A stretch of DNA of 64,000 nt. It comes from Ascaphus truei. Taxonomy: Eukaryota; Chordata; Amphibia; Anura; Ascaphidae. Position numbers and translations under genes: made by a program. The DNA lies in contig CM071568.1 of assembly GCA_036426205.1 (NCBI GenBank), positions 116,038,443 through 116,102,442 on the forward strand, given 5' to 3'. Positions 12,197 through 24,974 of the stretch are shown in pieces. The notes under the pieces were generated by a model that was not told the DNA's origin, did not search any database, and saw nothing but the letters and a program-made list of their open reading frames with translations. Positions within the stretch are counted from its first letter, which is position 1. Every line of letters starts with the position of its first letter.

Positions 12197-12552
12197 TAAC
12201 AATAGATGAGTTCTCCTTGGATGCGATAGACTAGAATCGGACGTAGGGACACGCTAGTCAGAGCCACCCAACGGTTATATTGTGCAACAGATTCGGGAAA
12301 GCTGATAACTAAACACTTAAGGATCGCTCGGACCCTCCTCCAGCGACACACGGGATCTTCCCCCGCCCTCTCCCCCCCCACCCCTAGTGTTTCCCCCCTC
12401 CCCAGTATTGTGAGTCAAGTATGTCTTGTCTTATTTCTCTGTATGTGGTTCGTCTAGTGCTGTTAAAGTCAACAGCTGTTCAACATAAAAATGTGGTTGG
12501 TCTATAATGTAAGCCTATGGGGGGTGAGATTCTGTATATATGCTTTACACAA
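12197..12552 (+). mobile_element. LINE 3' UTR, tail truncated
   Basis: Shares its C-rich run and the distal sequence with 1161-1380, but stops before the AATAAA and poly(A) seen there and passes straight into duplicated block copy 2. Confidence 0.45.
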
Positions 12553-15500
12553 ATTGTGGTAGTGGGGGTGGTTGATGGGGGTATTTGTCCCTTGGTGGGT
12601 AGCGAGATGGGTTAACCCTTAGCGGTTAGCCACCAAGGTAATAAAGTTGACTGTAAATGCATTTTTATTGCATGGGATTCTAAGTCCTGTATTGCCACTT
12701 CTCAGCAGCTTTTCACCAGCCTCACACCAACTTTTCTTGGAGTGAGGATTTGGGGAAAAACTCACCATTCTAGAGTCGCAATTAGCCTTGATAACCTAAT
12801 TGCGGCTACTAGAATTGCACGAGTTTCAGAACCTGCCGATAAGTGGCTTATCACCGCTCAACAGGTGATTTGTTCGTGACGGGTGAAATTTTTGGTGAGT
12901 CATGCCTTTATCGCCCACTTATCGAGGCTTGCTAATTAGCAGTAGGCATTTTGGCTGATAAGTGCTCGATATGCGGCTTATCGACACTTATAGCATAGGC
13001 CCCTAAGAGTGAGACTGAATCAGTCACTCTCCCTGTGTGCCTTTAACTGGCGATCGCAGGCTTTTATTTTATTTTAATAACATATTGTAGCAGGTGGTCT
13101 CCCAAGCTGAACCGCATTATTTCAGGTCCGAGGATCCCCTGCTTCCTGAGTTACAGGCCCCACTATGGGGTGCCGTTATCCCGCCATGTTTAAATTCTCC
13201 CACATTATGGCCCACGTGACCGGGAGATTTATACAAAGCAGCGGGATACCAATACTCCCCACATTCAAACGCAGTAAACCCCACTGTGTTAATCCTGATA
13301 GGCCATTAGTTTGGTTGTTGGGAGTCAGCAACTTGGGAGAGGATGACGTCCGGGACCCGCAAAGAGAGAGGGCTCCACCCAAATGCTCCATCTGTATTGT
13401 AAAGTTACAGAAAAAGCAAAAATCACCACATTCATATTCTACAATATTACCAGATACAGTATTACCATCAAAATATGTTAAAAATATTTTTGGTTCAATC
13501 AACTATATACAGAATATACTGTACACACATTTCAATTTGTTTTACATCTATATTACATCCCTATAGTTATTGGACAGGAATTCCAATGAAATGTTAAAGA
13601 CATGCCAAAAAAAAAGTGTTTCAAAAATGAAACTGTATTATGTCACTTATGCCACAAGCCTTGGTTTAGAAAATATAACAATGTATGATGTATACATGTA
13701 TATGTTGTGTGTATTTAAATTAAGAATTACAACAAAAGAAAGGCTAATATAGGGTTGCTGAGGAGACTGATATATTTATTATCATATATCATAATTGTTA
13801 CTGTATGTCTGCAACATGACTGATGGACAACACAAATTCAAAACAATTACTTTCCTAAGCTACTAAATTTCAAATGTGATCTATACAGTGATGCTGACAG
13901 TAGGTTTTCTGTCAGCAATAAAGGTGGCCTAATTCAGAGAATAATTACTGTATGCAAATGAATGTGATTTTCCACTGCCCTTTTATGGATGACTCTGTTC
14001 TGCCATTCATCAGAGCCACACATTTCACTTGTATTTAAAAATACAGAAGCAGCAGGAGCTATGTCCTGTACTTTATTTATTTAATTTGTGTTGAATCTTC
14101 ATAAACAGGCCAATATTTGAGAATAGATAAAGCTTGTTTCTATGGCATAGAAAGCTCTCTTTGTACTATTACAGTACAGCTCTTACACTGAACAGCCCAA
14201 CATTATATCAATGGAATTTTGGTTTATAGACCAAATCATCAATGATCCCCTTATATTATAAATTCATTGCTTTGCTTATAGGGTTAGTGGCCCATATTTA
14301 CTAAGCAGCGCTATTCAATATATTCAATAAGACACCTTCCAGTGCCAGACCCATCCCATGCCTAATTCAAGTGAATGTGCCAAGGTATATCTTGTTTTCA
14401 AGTATGTCCTGGGCACAGAGTTCTGAAAACTTAAGGTTACGTTAAATTAATGGAGGTTAAAAATTCAATTCACAGATGTGTTATGGACAGTTACTGTACA
14501 TATAATATGATTATGGGCGTATGTAACATCATACAGACAAGATTAAAATTGTGTTAGGAGAGGTAGGATAGGCCTGTGTTAGAAGAAGCCCTGCCTGAAG
14601 GAGCTTACAATCTATAAGGCCGGGTAAGTTACAACATTGGGTACAGGGGATGAGAGGACTGCTAAGTTTCAGATTGCAAAAGAGCAGCTTTAACATTACC
14701 AAACATGAGCGAACAGCAGCAAACGGCTCATACCCTTTGACTGCCCTTTTGCTGTGCCGATGCTGTCTGTCTTTGAGGTACGGGAAGAATGAATGCAGCT
14801 GTGGCCATTGTCCATTGGACATTGGTTTAGAGTCTATTGTCCTCCTTGGTCATTAACATTCCAGTGGGTGGGGTTGATGAAGCACATAGCAGTAAGCAGC
14901 CATAGATGTTAACCCTTAGCATGCTCGTTCTGTGCAGACGGGAGCAGCTCTTGGAGAACCCTTTTTAGCATCCACCTTTGTGGTGACGCAGATCTTATGG
15001 ACTTGCACCACTTAGTAAATATATATTGGCCTAATTTAGAGAATAATTACAAATGCCCTGGGGATGGGAGTTAGACCGCCGGGGTGCAGGTGGTGGTAGG
15101 TGTTAACCCCCTTTTTGCCTTAGCAGTTTGTAAAGCTTTGAAGGCAATGATTTACTAGACATGTAGGTAGCCAAAGGGGTAAGTAGTGTGGTTTTACTAA
15201 TGCCTGTGGTATATCTTGGGAGCCCGAGGCATCAAAGGGATTTATGTAATTTTCTACCATACGGTTCTGTAATAATTGATATAATAGAACCCTTTTTTTT
15301 AAAGGTTACCTTACCCTCACCCATGTGATAGTTATGCTGTGATTAACCCGTTATTACCAGTTCTGTTAATTACCACAATTTTTTTAGTGTAAAAATAGCA
15401 CACCTAGGCAATTTTCTATCTTGAGGCCAAAAAATTGCGCTAATAAGAATAGATACAACAAAAGACAGAGGTGCCCAATTGACAAAACATATATGGTAAT

Positions 15501-16066
15501 AAGTATAAAGTTAAATATTTCAATAATAATATTTTCTTGGTTATTTAGTTAGATTCTTTGGCCAAAGCATCATAAGCCTGCATAACACGCCAACGTATAA
15601 CCAATTTTTTTTGGTGGTAATAACAATAGGTCTTTTTTTCCCATGGGTGCTATATTAACTCTGTTGTACTGGAGACTGATTACTCTAGGACTTTTACAGG
15701 TCTTTTGTGCCTGATGATAGCACAAAACTGGAAGTTCAATTTTCCTGGGCAATCCAACACTTCCAGTGTAGCAGCAAGATGTGTAGCAGCTGGAAAATCA
15801 TGTACAGTAGGAGTGCACTGACATCATTGGGGTTGACTGTCAGCAATACAAAGATTACCTTTGAGTCTTGAACTTAACTTCGCAAGACAAATCACAAAAA
15901 TCAGAAAAAATACTAAGCACTTCCAGGCAGAATCCTGCATATTTTTAAAATCCTTTTATTTACATATTTAATTGTGATATTGTACTTATTGCACATCTCA
16001 TACATCTGTCTTGTTAAGTGAGACTACATTTACAATTAATCAATTCATGTAAAACAAATGCAGTGT

Positions 16067-16094
16067 GTATATACATATACATATACATATACAT

Positions 16095-16128
<34 letters not shown>

Positions 16129-16142
16129 ATATATATATATAT

Positions 16143-16174
<32 letters not shown>
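16067..16174. repeat. (TA)n/(TACA)n microsatellite
   Basis: About 108 bp of TATACA and TA units directly abutting the left end of the inverted PLE pair. Tyrosine/isoleucine-rich ORFs on both strands here are by-products. Confidence 0.9.
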
Positions 16175-16178
<4 letters not shown>

Positions 16179-16261
16179 GGTAACCAGGGAAATCCAGGTA
16201 ACAAAGAGACAGCCCACCGCAATATAATGAAGTAAATAAAGTGTATTAACAACACAGGGCA

Positions 16262-16301
16262 GCCAACGTTTCGGTCCTCAGAGTGGGACCTTCCTCAGGG
16301 C
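16262..16301 (-). ncRNA. Hammerhead ribozyme motif, family 2
   Basis: Minus strand: stem I GCC (16301-16299), core CTGAGGA (16298-16292), stem II GGTCC/GGACC (16290-16286 with 16277-16273) with an 8-nt loop, GAA (16272-16270), palindromic ACGT (16269-16266), T at the cleavage position (16265), and stem I partner GGC (16264-16262). This is the most complete family-2 copy in the window. The core differs from the consensus CUGAUGA only at the tolerant seventh position. Confidence 0.8.
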
Positions 16302-17373
16302 AGTGCAACCAGTGACTAATCCAGACCCTTAATATACCCCCACCAGTGACAAAAAACACACCTGCACCAAATGAAAAACAATCAATGAAATTAACTACAA
16401 CTGTATGAGCACCGCCTACTCAGGCCAGCAGACCAATGAAAGGCAAATGCATATACTGACAGCCAGACAGTCCAATGCGAGCAGCTCTGCATGTAGGCAT
16501 CATGTGTATGCAAATGTCAATAGTTGAGCGGCTCGATCTCCTAGTGGCCAAACCACAGAACTGGTAAGGCAAGGGTGCCGCCCAGCAAGTAAAACACTGT
16601 ATCGCCTTAAGATACTAGCAGGACAGAACACACAGAGGAGCTAAATGAGAGAGAGACAGCAATGTCCAACACTGGAGGTTAGACCCCCCAAAAATGGCCT
16701 AAAAATGGCCCGAGTATAATACAAAAGAAACCTATAGTATAAATAGGTTAACATTGTTTTTTGTAATTGTTTTATTTGCCCTGCTCTGCTTTTTCTTCCA
16801 TACCCCCTTGTGTTTTTTCCCATTTTTCCTTCACTGTTTTTCACTTATTGCACTTCCAAGATGTTCCCATGTCTATTTGTGTGTGGGACTGCCATGTCCA
16901 ACCTTCTTCTTATGGTAACCCCATAATGTATTGTTAACCTATTTATACTATAGGTTTCTTTTGTATTATACTCGGGCCATTTTTTGGGGGGTTAACCTCC
17001 AGTGTTGGACATTGCTGTCTCTCTCTCATTTAGCTCCTCTGTGTGTTCTGTCCTGCTAGTAGCTTAAGGCGTTACAGTGTTTTACTTGCTGAGCGGCACC
17101 CTTGCCTTACCAGTTCTGTGGTTTGGCCACTAGGATATCGAGCCGCTCAACTATTGACATTTGCATACACATGATGCCTACATACAGAGCTGATCGCATT
17201 GGACTGTCTGGCTGTCAGTATCTGCATTTGCCTTTCATTGGTCTGCTGGCCTGAGTAGGCGGTGCTCACACAGTTGTAGTTAATTTCATTGATTGTTTTT
17301 CATTTGGTGCAGCTGTGTTTTTAGTCACTGGTGGGGGTATATTAAGGGGTCTGGATTAGTCACTGGTTGCATT

Positions 17374-17414
17374 GCCCTGAGGAAGGTCCCACTCTGAGGA
17401 CCGAAACGTTTGCT
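17374..17414 (+). ncRNA. Hammerhead motif, family 2
   Basis: GCC, core CTGAGGA (17377-17383), stem II GGTCC (17385-17389) with GGACC (17398-17402), GAA (17403-17405), ACGT (17406-17409), then T. The first base of the stem I 3' strand is mismatched (T instead of G), otherwise it mirrors 16262-16301. Confidence 0.7.
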
Positions 17415-17569
17415 GCCCTGTGTTGTTAATACACTTTATTTACTTCATTATATTGCGGTGTGCTGTCTCTTTGTTACCTGGATTTCCCTGGTTACCCTGT
17501 ACATGTTTCTATATGGGACGAGCATCTGCCTTCATTTGAGAAACCGTGAGTGCAAACTATTTTTTCATT

Positions 17570-17571
<2 letters not shown>

Positions 17572-17612
<41 letters not shown>
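17572..17612. repeat. (TA)n microsatellite
   Basis: About 40 bp of pure TA some 70 bp outside the right arm of the inverted PLE pair. Confidence 0.9.
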
Positions 17613-17617
<5 letters not shown>

Positions 17618-18198
17618 ACACACAAAGATATACCGCATCAACACAGTATATTAGTGTTGCCCAAAAACTGTCAATATATGGTATAATAACACTAGACAGT
17701 GGTGCTAAAGGCTGATAGAATTATATAGAAACAAGAAAAGCAACCTTGTAAAAAGCACACGGGCGTAACAATTGAATATTAACAAATGCATTTATTATTG
17801 AAGGTTAAAAACAGGGGAGAAAATTAAAAGAGGAGGGGGACTCACATCTACCAAGCATGTATACCTAGAGGCAAAGGTACATAAATGAGGCAATAAAAGC
17901 CCCAGAGGATATTCAACAAACACAAAAAGCTCTGTATCCAGTATGCATGTATATCATATGCACAATCTGCAGATTTGTGCACATCCAACAGAGATCACTA
18001 TTTGTGGTAAAAAATATAGTACTGTAACTGCAAAGAGTGGAGGCAATAATTGCACATATGTAAGTCTTATATATACATCACCACTAAAAGCGTAGGTATA
18101 TATATATATATATATACTCTGCGCTTCTCTGTGCAAGGAGCATGCTGCTGGTGAAAAGATTGGCCATACATAAGTGAAAAAACAGAAAGGGAATCCCT

Positions 18199-18848
18199 GC
18201 ACTTCTCCCATTGGGCTAACAATAAATGGGGAAATAAATATACATAGTGAAACCTAAGTCTGAAAGACTTAGGAGACTTTTGGTTACATCCTTTGATCAA
18301 ATAATGACAAGCATGCTAACCAACGTCAAGGTAAGTCTCAATAGCAGGTCCCTATGCTAAATGCATACAGGTGAATTAGCTAAATAGATTAATCACACCT
18401 TAATAGCCTTTATAATAATAATTTATATATAATAATATTTTGCTAATCCACCTGTAACTGCTTATTGAGCACCTTGAGGGAGGTTAGTCCCTCCTTTTCA
18501 AGGTATGTAATCTCCCACCAAGGTCCCTGGAAATTCACTTTTCACTTTACTTGCATTCATTTAAGTATCTTCACTGGCATATACAAGTTTTTAACTGCAC
18601 TAAATTACATAAGCTTATGCTTAGGATATTAACCCCCAGGGTATATTTCACAGAACATTTGAATGCATTTAGCATACTGTATGCATTTAGCATAGGAACC
18701 TGCTACTGAGTCTTACCTTGACATTGGTTAGCAGGCTTATCATTATTTGTTCAAAGGATGTAACCAAAAGACTCCTTTGTTTTACAGACTTAGGTTTCAC
18801 TATGTATATTTATTTCCCCATTTATTGTTAGCCCAATGGGGGAAGCGC
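18199..18848. mobile_element. Foldback element, copy 2
   Basis: Left arm (about 18199-18410) and right arm (about 18640-18848) are inverted repeats starting GCACTTCTCCCATTGGGC and ending GCCCAATGGGGGAAGCGC. A smaller hairpin (CCTTGAGGGAGG with its partner, about 18473-18504) lies in the loop. No ORF. It is a MITE-like or foldback unit of unknown superfamily. Confidence 0.65.
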
Positions 18849-20593
18849 ATTGATTCACTTTCTGTTTATTCACATTTACAATTAAACATGTTTTTTGAGT
18901 GGTTTGTATTCAAAAAGGCCCTCATTACAGTATACACTTTTGTTTTTTTTTATCTGGCAGAACTCTTCAATAAATAAAAAACAATACTGCAAATTGATTT
19001 TTTTTTAATTATTTTTGAGAAAAGTGAAAATCAAGATTTCATAGCAATTATGTTGTCATGTACAACTGTACATCAAACTTATATGTGGCATCAAATATGC
19101 TATAAAAATAAAAATATGGAATACTGCACAGTATGTGATGTCAAAGACAATTAGTTAAGAAAATAAAATAATGGCTTCATGATACAATTGTGTCATATAG
19201 TATGCCAATTAAATAATCTATTTGATCCTAAGCATTCATTTATATTTAGGATAACCTAATGTATACCCCAGGCATCTTTGAATCCCCATATTGTATTAGC
19301 CTCTACCAGTTCTGTTGGGAGGTGTGATGGAGCGGCCTGTAGGCGAGGTCTGTAAGAGCTTTAGACAGAGGGTTAAGCTTAACCGGATTGGTTTATTAGC
19401 CAGAAGACAACTAAACAATAGGAATCCTGTCCCTTTGAGGCCAAACTAAATCATAAAATAAAAACATATTCCCTATAGGGAAACTAACTAAACTTTGCTG
19501 TGGCCCTTTCTAATGGTGTTGGCCAGCTAAACTAGTTCCCAGCCCAAAACATACTATCTTATGCAAACAAACAGTCTTTTAACATCGCAAAGTTCTATTT
19601 GTTGCTTATCTGTATTTGCAGGGGATTCCTATCCTAGGTTCTCTGTGTCGCTCCTTCAATACTTCAAGGAACGCCGGTTCCAGGGACAGGCTGCCCAGTC
19701 CATGATGATCTTTATCCTGGGTGTGATTCCTAGTTGGCCCTGCAGGCCTGCTTCCTTCAGTCCTAGGGTCCATAACAACCAGGCTACCTCCTGGCTGGGA
19801 GAAGTTTCACTTCCTCTCTCTCTGAGGGGAAAACAGCCTCTCCTTCTCTGGTAGCTTCCTGCCTTTTATCCTGGTCAATCAGGGATTTTACCTATCAGGT
19901 GTATTAAACCCGACACCCGTGCAGTCTCATGACACTTCACTTTCTCAGAAATATATTTCCCTCCTATATCTTGTTGAATCCCCCTATATTGATAGTTTCA
20001 ATCATATCCCTCTTCTTCATTCTCTCCAAGCAGTACATCTTTAAGTCCTTTAGTCTTTCCTGATATCCCTAAACATGGGCTAGTACACAAAATAAACACA
20101 CACTTGTGAATTTATATAGTATATAGACAAAGGTGCCATACATGACTTTGTCTTGCCTAAACCAGTGTTTCTTAGCCTTCTCCTTTTGACTACCCAGTTC
20201 CATTAGATTATTTACCAAGCACAGATTTTCACTTTTCTTATATTGATTGGTTATCCCTAAAACATGGTCCGAAGAGTAGAGCGAGGAGGGAAGTTTAGTA
20301 ATAAGATAAGACCATAAATATTTACCAATATCTGTCAAAAAGGGTGGCGTCAAAGTGGAATGTGGGACATAGGGATGATATTCAGCACTTGCAAAGCTAA
20401 AAAGTGGATACCATTATCTTTTCCTGTTTGCGGAAAGGTAAGTTAGGTAATTGTAAATGTATACTGTATACTGTATGTGTTTTTCATGAGCTTATGAGTC
20501 CTTTAAAGATACAATAGGAGACTAAAGGCAAAAATGCTCTTGATATTGGCTTTCTTGGAGGCTTCCATGGTAAGGTATCAAGACATGCACATA

Positions 20594-21842
20594 TATAGAC
20601 TTGTCAAAAGAAGGTCAACTATGTGTCAGATCATGAGAAGTAGATGTGTTAGCAAATAAAATAAATAAAAAAGATATATATACAGTATATAAATATTACA
20701 TTTGATCATATATTACCTACTGTACATACTAGTAATGCAGAATATTTTATTATAATGCAAAATATCACCAAGTTTCCATATGATTCAATGGCAGTGATAA
20801 TACTGAATCTCATAATATTCCAGCTTAATGCACCTTCTGGAGCAGTATGCTTTGCTACATCTGTATATATGCATATTTAAATACACATATCATATATTAA
20901 CAAAACTGAGATAACAAACAAAGACAGCGCCAACAGATAACAGACAATTATATAGTCAGAAATTTTTTCAGCATTTCCATATAATGCTTCCTTTTATGAC
21001 AGCAACATGATGTCATTGTCAATCACTAAAAGCAGAAGCTTCTACATGTCAAGAAATATTCCAACAAAAAGTACAGTAGAGATTGATTTTTTATGCACAT
21101 CTTTCACAAAAGACATGAAGGTAATGTTATTTTGTTTAATTCTTGTTAATGTTTCATGGTGAATATTTTATGAAAAAGTGGATAATTCTACTTTCTAAAT
21201 GGCATTTAGCAATCAGTGCCTTATTGCAACAATTATATATCCTTCTGTGGTTTTAACAAATACAACTATGAACGATATTTGTTTTATCATGTCTGAATAA
21301 AGTATGGAATGGTTAACTGATTTTATTGGATGAGCTAAACGTTGTGAAGTGAAGACTTCAACTATACTTTGGGACCTCTTTGGTTGTGTTTGTGTTTTTG
21401 TTCATGTGTTCTCTCTCCACGGGCCAAACACTTTTGAGGGTACCTTTCTGCCATCCTAACTTACACCTGCAGAAGTTTCAAATAAATAGTTTTTTGAAGT
21501 GATAAAAAAAAAACCAGACTGTTGATACAGACATTAAATTTATTATTTTGCAACTTGTAGTACATTTCCAGAATATTTTCTTGAAACCATCTCAGAGACG
21601 TTAAATATTTAAAATGAAAATCAATTGGTAACCACAGTAACAAACCACACTGTTCATTCTAATAGGTACATCAATGTAGATGTACATACTGTACATGCTC
21701 AGACTCCACAAGTAGTTTTTGGATACAGTATGTATTTACTTAAACATTTTCAATTTCAGACATTTTAATCCCCCCTTTTTTATTATTGTTACCAATACAT
21801 TTTTTACTTTCTTTCTATAATCTCTTACTAAACCTGTCTATA

Positions 21843-21845
<3 letters not shown>
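20594..21845. other. AT-rich interval, no gene seen
   Basis: Unique-looking AT-rich DNA to about 21369. From about 21370 it matches 24363-24885 (see that entry). No coding or structured RNA feature was identified. Confidence 0.5.
21370..21845. repeat. Segment duplicated at 24363-24885
   Basis: Shared phrases in the same order include TTTTGTTCATG, GAAGTTTCAA, TCAATGTAGATGTACA, AGTAGTTTTTGGATA and ACCAATACATTTT. Differences include several short indels. The two copies bracket the (TA)n run and the foldback complex at 22.1-24.36 kb. Confidence 0.75.

Positions 21846-21899
<54 letters not shown>
21846..21899. repeat. (TA)n microsatellite
   Basis: About 54 bp of uninterrupted TA. Confidence 0.95.
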
Positions 21900-21902
<3 letters not shown>

Positions 21903-22577
21903 AGAGGTATATTGATAGATATATCGATAGATAATCTGTCCAGGTTTTGTGGGGTAAAGTTGTGATCTAAGATCTCTTATGTAAGAATCATGTGTATGTA
22001 CGGTAACAGCTGTTCATTTATTAATAACATATGCTCAGGTTAATTGAACAAGTAGGCCAATTGTTGGAACTATATGTATCGACGCGAAATTTTATGATCA
22101 AAAGAAAATCGCCAATTGAGCGGCGATCAGCCACTTATCGACCATTTTCGTGAGGATCATAAACTCGCGCGATTCAGATAACCGCGAGCCGGCTGTCGCG
22201 GCCTATCGCAGCCCTAAAAGGCGTTCTTCTCCCCAAATCCAATTCACCTCAAACTTTAGGTAAATTGGTGGGGAGATTGCCTCGATGAGCTGCGATGTGC
22301 TGGGACTTAGAAAAAAATCAGGCCCTTTTCCTGCCTCGGATTGATGCCGGGGGTCTCCAGAGCTGATAGCCATTAATAGCAGCTCCGGAGCCCCGCGGCA
22401 TGCATCCGGTGCAGGAAAAATGCATTTACAGCAACTTCATTACCTTAGCGGCTAACCGCTAAAGCAATGAAGGGGTTAAACACCCATGCCAGGCTTACTG
22501 TGGCTAGCGACGGTGGGTGAAGGGGGAATTTGGCCCTTAGTGGCTGTTTAGGCCTCGCAGGGGAGTTGCGGGGGGAC

Positions 22578-22631
22578 TTAACCCCTTAATTACCTTAGCG
22601 GTTAATACCGCTAAGGTAATAAAGGGGTTAA
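22578..22631. repeat. Near-perfect hairpin palindrome
   Basis: TTAACCCCTTAATTACC is mirrored by GGTAATAAAGGGGTTAA around a TAGCGGTTAATACCGCTA centre. The same words recur at 59370-59410 and 59765-59815, marking a shared repeat family. Confidence 0.85.
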
Positions 22632-23839
22632 CCCAACCGCTAACCACCCGCAAGGTCTAGACACCCATCCTTAGGGCTAATACCCCCTTCACCCATCCGT
22701 GAGGCCTAAGTACCCACCCCGGACTGACTAGTATACCCACCCTATACCCATTGAGTAGTATAGTGGTACATCATACCCATATAATAATAATATGGGCATG
22801 ATAAGCCTCTATAGCACTTATATGGGCACCCTAATTACAATACATTAATACACAAGACACACAATAATAAAACATAAGTAAACTCCAAAAAAACACACTT
22901 CACTAAATAAAAACAGTAGCCAGCTAATTCAATCAATACAAGCAATAACAACATCAACAATGAATTAATTAAACCATTAACCAATCAAACAAATTAATTC
23001 CTAAACCAACTCAAAATGAATAGCAACACTAACCAATCAAAACAATGAATTACTACAACATTAATGAATTTAAACAGTAAAATAGAAAGAAAGAAAGTCT
23101 AACAATATCTGAACTAACCATAAAACGCATTAGCTAACATAATACAATATTAACTACAAACGAACACCAATCGCAAACATTTTAGTACCATTAAGCAGGA
23201 AAAAACAAACAATCACATCCACATAATAAACTGAAATGAAAAAAAACAACAGCAATACCAAGCCAGAAATGCCCCCCAAATATTGTCATAATAATGTATT
23301 AATCTGTACCCTAAAGAGGTACAGATTAATATATTATCAGTCAATGTGCCCCCCCCCCCAAAAACAAACAAACACCTCCAATGAAAAAACCTGTTAAAAG
23401 AGACATTTACAAACATTCAATATATTACTTACTATTAGAAGCTGTGGCCCTCCAACTCCCGGGGTAACAGGAAGCTCACGTACCTTGAAGCCCTCCAACA
23501 GCATCCAATGCCATCCGCCATGAAGATCCGGATCAGGTACCCAAATCTTCTTTTTTCTTACTTTAATCACCTTCTTCTATCTTCATCTGTAACCATTTCT
23601 TGATTTTTCTTTGGATGTGTTTTTGATTTTTTGGGGGAGGCACATTGACTGATAATATATTAATCTGTACCTCTTTAGGTCACAGATTAATACATTATTA
23701 TGACAATATTTGGGGGGCATTTATCGCTTCGTATTGTTGTTGCTTTTTTTTCATTTCAGTTTATTATGTGGACGTGATTGTTTGTGTGCTTTTCGTGTAT
23801 TGATGTTTATTACAATATTTATTAATATACATTTCTTTC

Positions 23840-24100
23840 ATAGTGTAGATGTGCAGGGGGTCTCCAGAGCTGAACCACGTTAGTTTTATGTCCGGGGACC
23901 CCCTGCTTCCCGAGATATAGGCACCTTTATGGGGTGCCGGTATCCCTCTGCATTGAAATGTCCCGCGTCACGTGACCGGGACATTTCCTTGCATAGGAGA
24001 TACCGGCACCCCATAAGGGGCCTGTATATCGGAAGCAGGGGTCCCTGGACCTGAAACCAACACGGTTCAGCTCCAGAGACCCCCTGCACATCTATACTAT
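23840..24100. repeat. Palindromic MITE with CACGTG centre, copy 1
   Basis: Arms of about 125 bp mirror each other from ATAGTGTAGATGTGCAGG to CCTGCACATCTATACTAT. The centre contains GCGTCACGTGACCGGG, with the 10-bp palindrome GTCACGTGAC (E-box type). Related copies are at 51826-52062 and 52572-52816, and half-like pieces lie at about 3250-3360 and 13080-13180. Confidence 0.8.
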
Positions 24101-24362
24101 TAAAGAAATATATATTTAAATAATAATTTTCGGCCGACATTCACGCTGTGAGAGGCAAGCCGCTCTCTCTACAGCAGAAATGAATTGCCGGTTTAGGCCT
24201 TTTCAGAGGCTTGATGCTCTCGCTGGCAGCAACACGCCCGTTTTGGGAATTTTGCTATCACAGGTAATCGAGCCTTTCTGAATACCGTGATAGCAACACC
24301 CAAAAAAACGGCATTTTAAAAGCAATCGCGATAATTTTTATCAACCCTCTCTGAATGAGGCC

Positions 24363-24885
24363 CTATGTTTTTGTTCATGTTTTCTATCTCCACAGGCCAA
24401 ACGCTTTGACCGATTCTGCAATCCTAACTTAGATCTGCCAGAAGTTTCAACCAAATCGGTGCAGCCCTCCTTTTCAAATCAGTGTTTTGTTTTTTGAAGT
24501 GATAACATTTTTTATCAACGGTACATCTAATCGGCCGAACTCTTAATACGAAACATTAAATGAAAAATGTTGCAGCGTTTACTACATTTTCAGATGATTC
24601 GCTTGAATCGTTTCAGATATTAAATATTTTAAATGAAAATAAATTGGTAAACAAGGTAATAAACAACAGTGTACATTCAATAGGTACCTCAATGTAGATG
24701 TACACACATACTCAGATTCCACGAGTAGTTTTTTGGATATGTATACTATTATACATTTTCCACTTTGGCCATTTTAATTTCCCTTTTTATAATTATTATT
24801 ACCAATACATTTTAATTCAATTTTCTTTTCTTTCTTTAAATAATCTCTTGTGATGTTCATGATCTGTCTATACTGGTTTAAATGC
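24363..24885. repeat. Second copy of the 21370-21845 segment
   Basis: See the partner entry. This copy is slightly longer and appears better preserved. Confidence 0.75.
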
Positions 24886-24974
24886 TAAAAGCTGCTGGTT
24901 GGTTAATAATCCGGCTTGTGGTGTTTTAGAAAGAACAGAACACTGACTATGCGCGCATAAGAGCAATGTTTACT

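Larger units (their letters stand above)
16175..17501. mobile_element. Inverted pair of PLE terminal repeats, copy 2
   Basis: The left arm 16175-16753 is the reverse complement of the right arm 16932-17501, with a 178-bp spacer. Mirrored landmarks include AACGTTTCGG and CCGAAACGTT, GGCGGCAC-type phrases, GACAGCAATGTCC and its complement, and the innermost GGTTAACA and TGTTAACC. Each arm carries a hammerhead near its outer end. No protein frame is present. The structure matches two PLE pseudo-LTRs joined head to head, possibly a non-autonomous unit. Confidence 0.75.
12553..20593. repeat. Large duplicated block, copy 2
   Basis: Partner of 2727-11563, about 0.8 kb shorter because it has fewer inserted bases and lacks the G-rich run. 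It is generally the cleaner copy: its inverted repeats pair better. Apart from the PLE pair and the foldback element it shows only AT-rich non-coding DNA and pieces of a palindromic MITE (about 13080-13180). Confidence 0.8.
22080..24360. mobile_element. Foldback/MITE complex
   Basis: Several inverted repeats lie here: a 54-bp near-perfect hairpin (22578-22631), a pair of ~160-bp arms at about 23208-23370 and 23632-23795 sharing ATTAATCTGTACC, and the 260-bp palindrome 23840-24100. CTTATCG/GCGAT words at 22110-22200 resemble the subterminal words of the Harbinger element at 31.4-41.7 kb, and the right end reads GAATGAGGCCC, like the Harbinger terminus. It may be a non-autonomous Harbinger-related composite. 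The left boundary is uncertain and no protein is encoded. Confidence 0.5.

Noticed and set aside
16014..16255. Tyr/Ile-rich ORFs on both strands
   Set aside because: Produced by the TA/TACA microsatellite.
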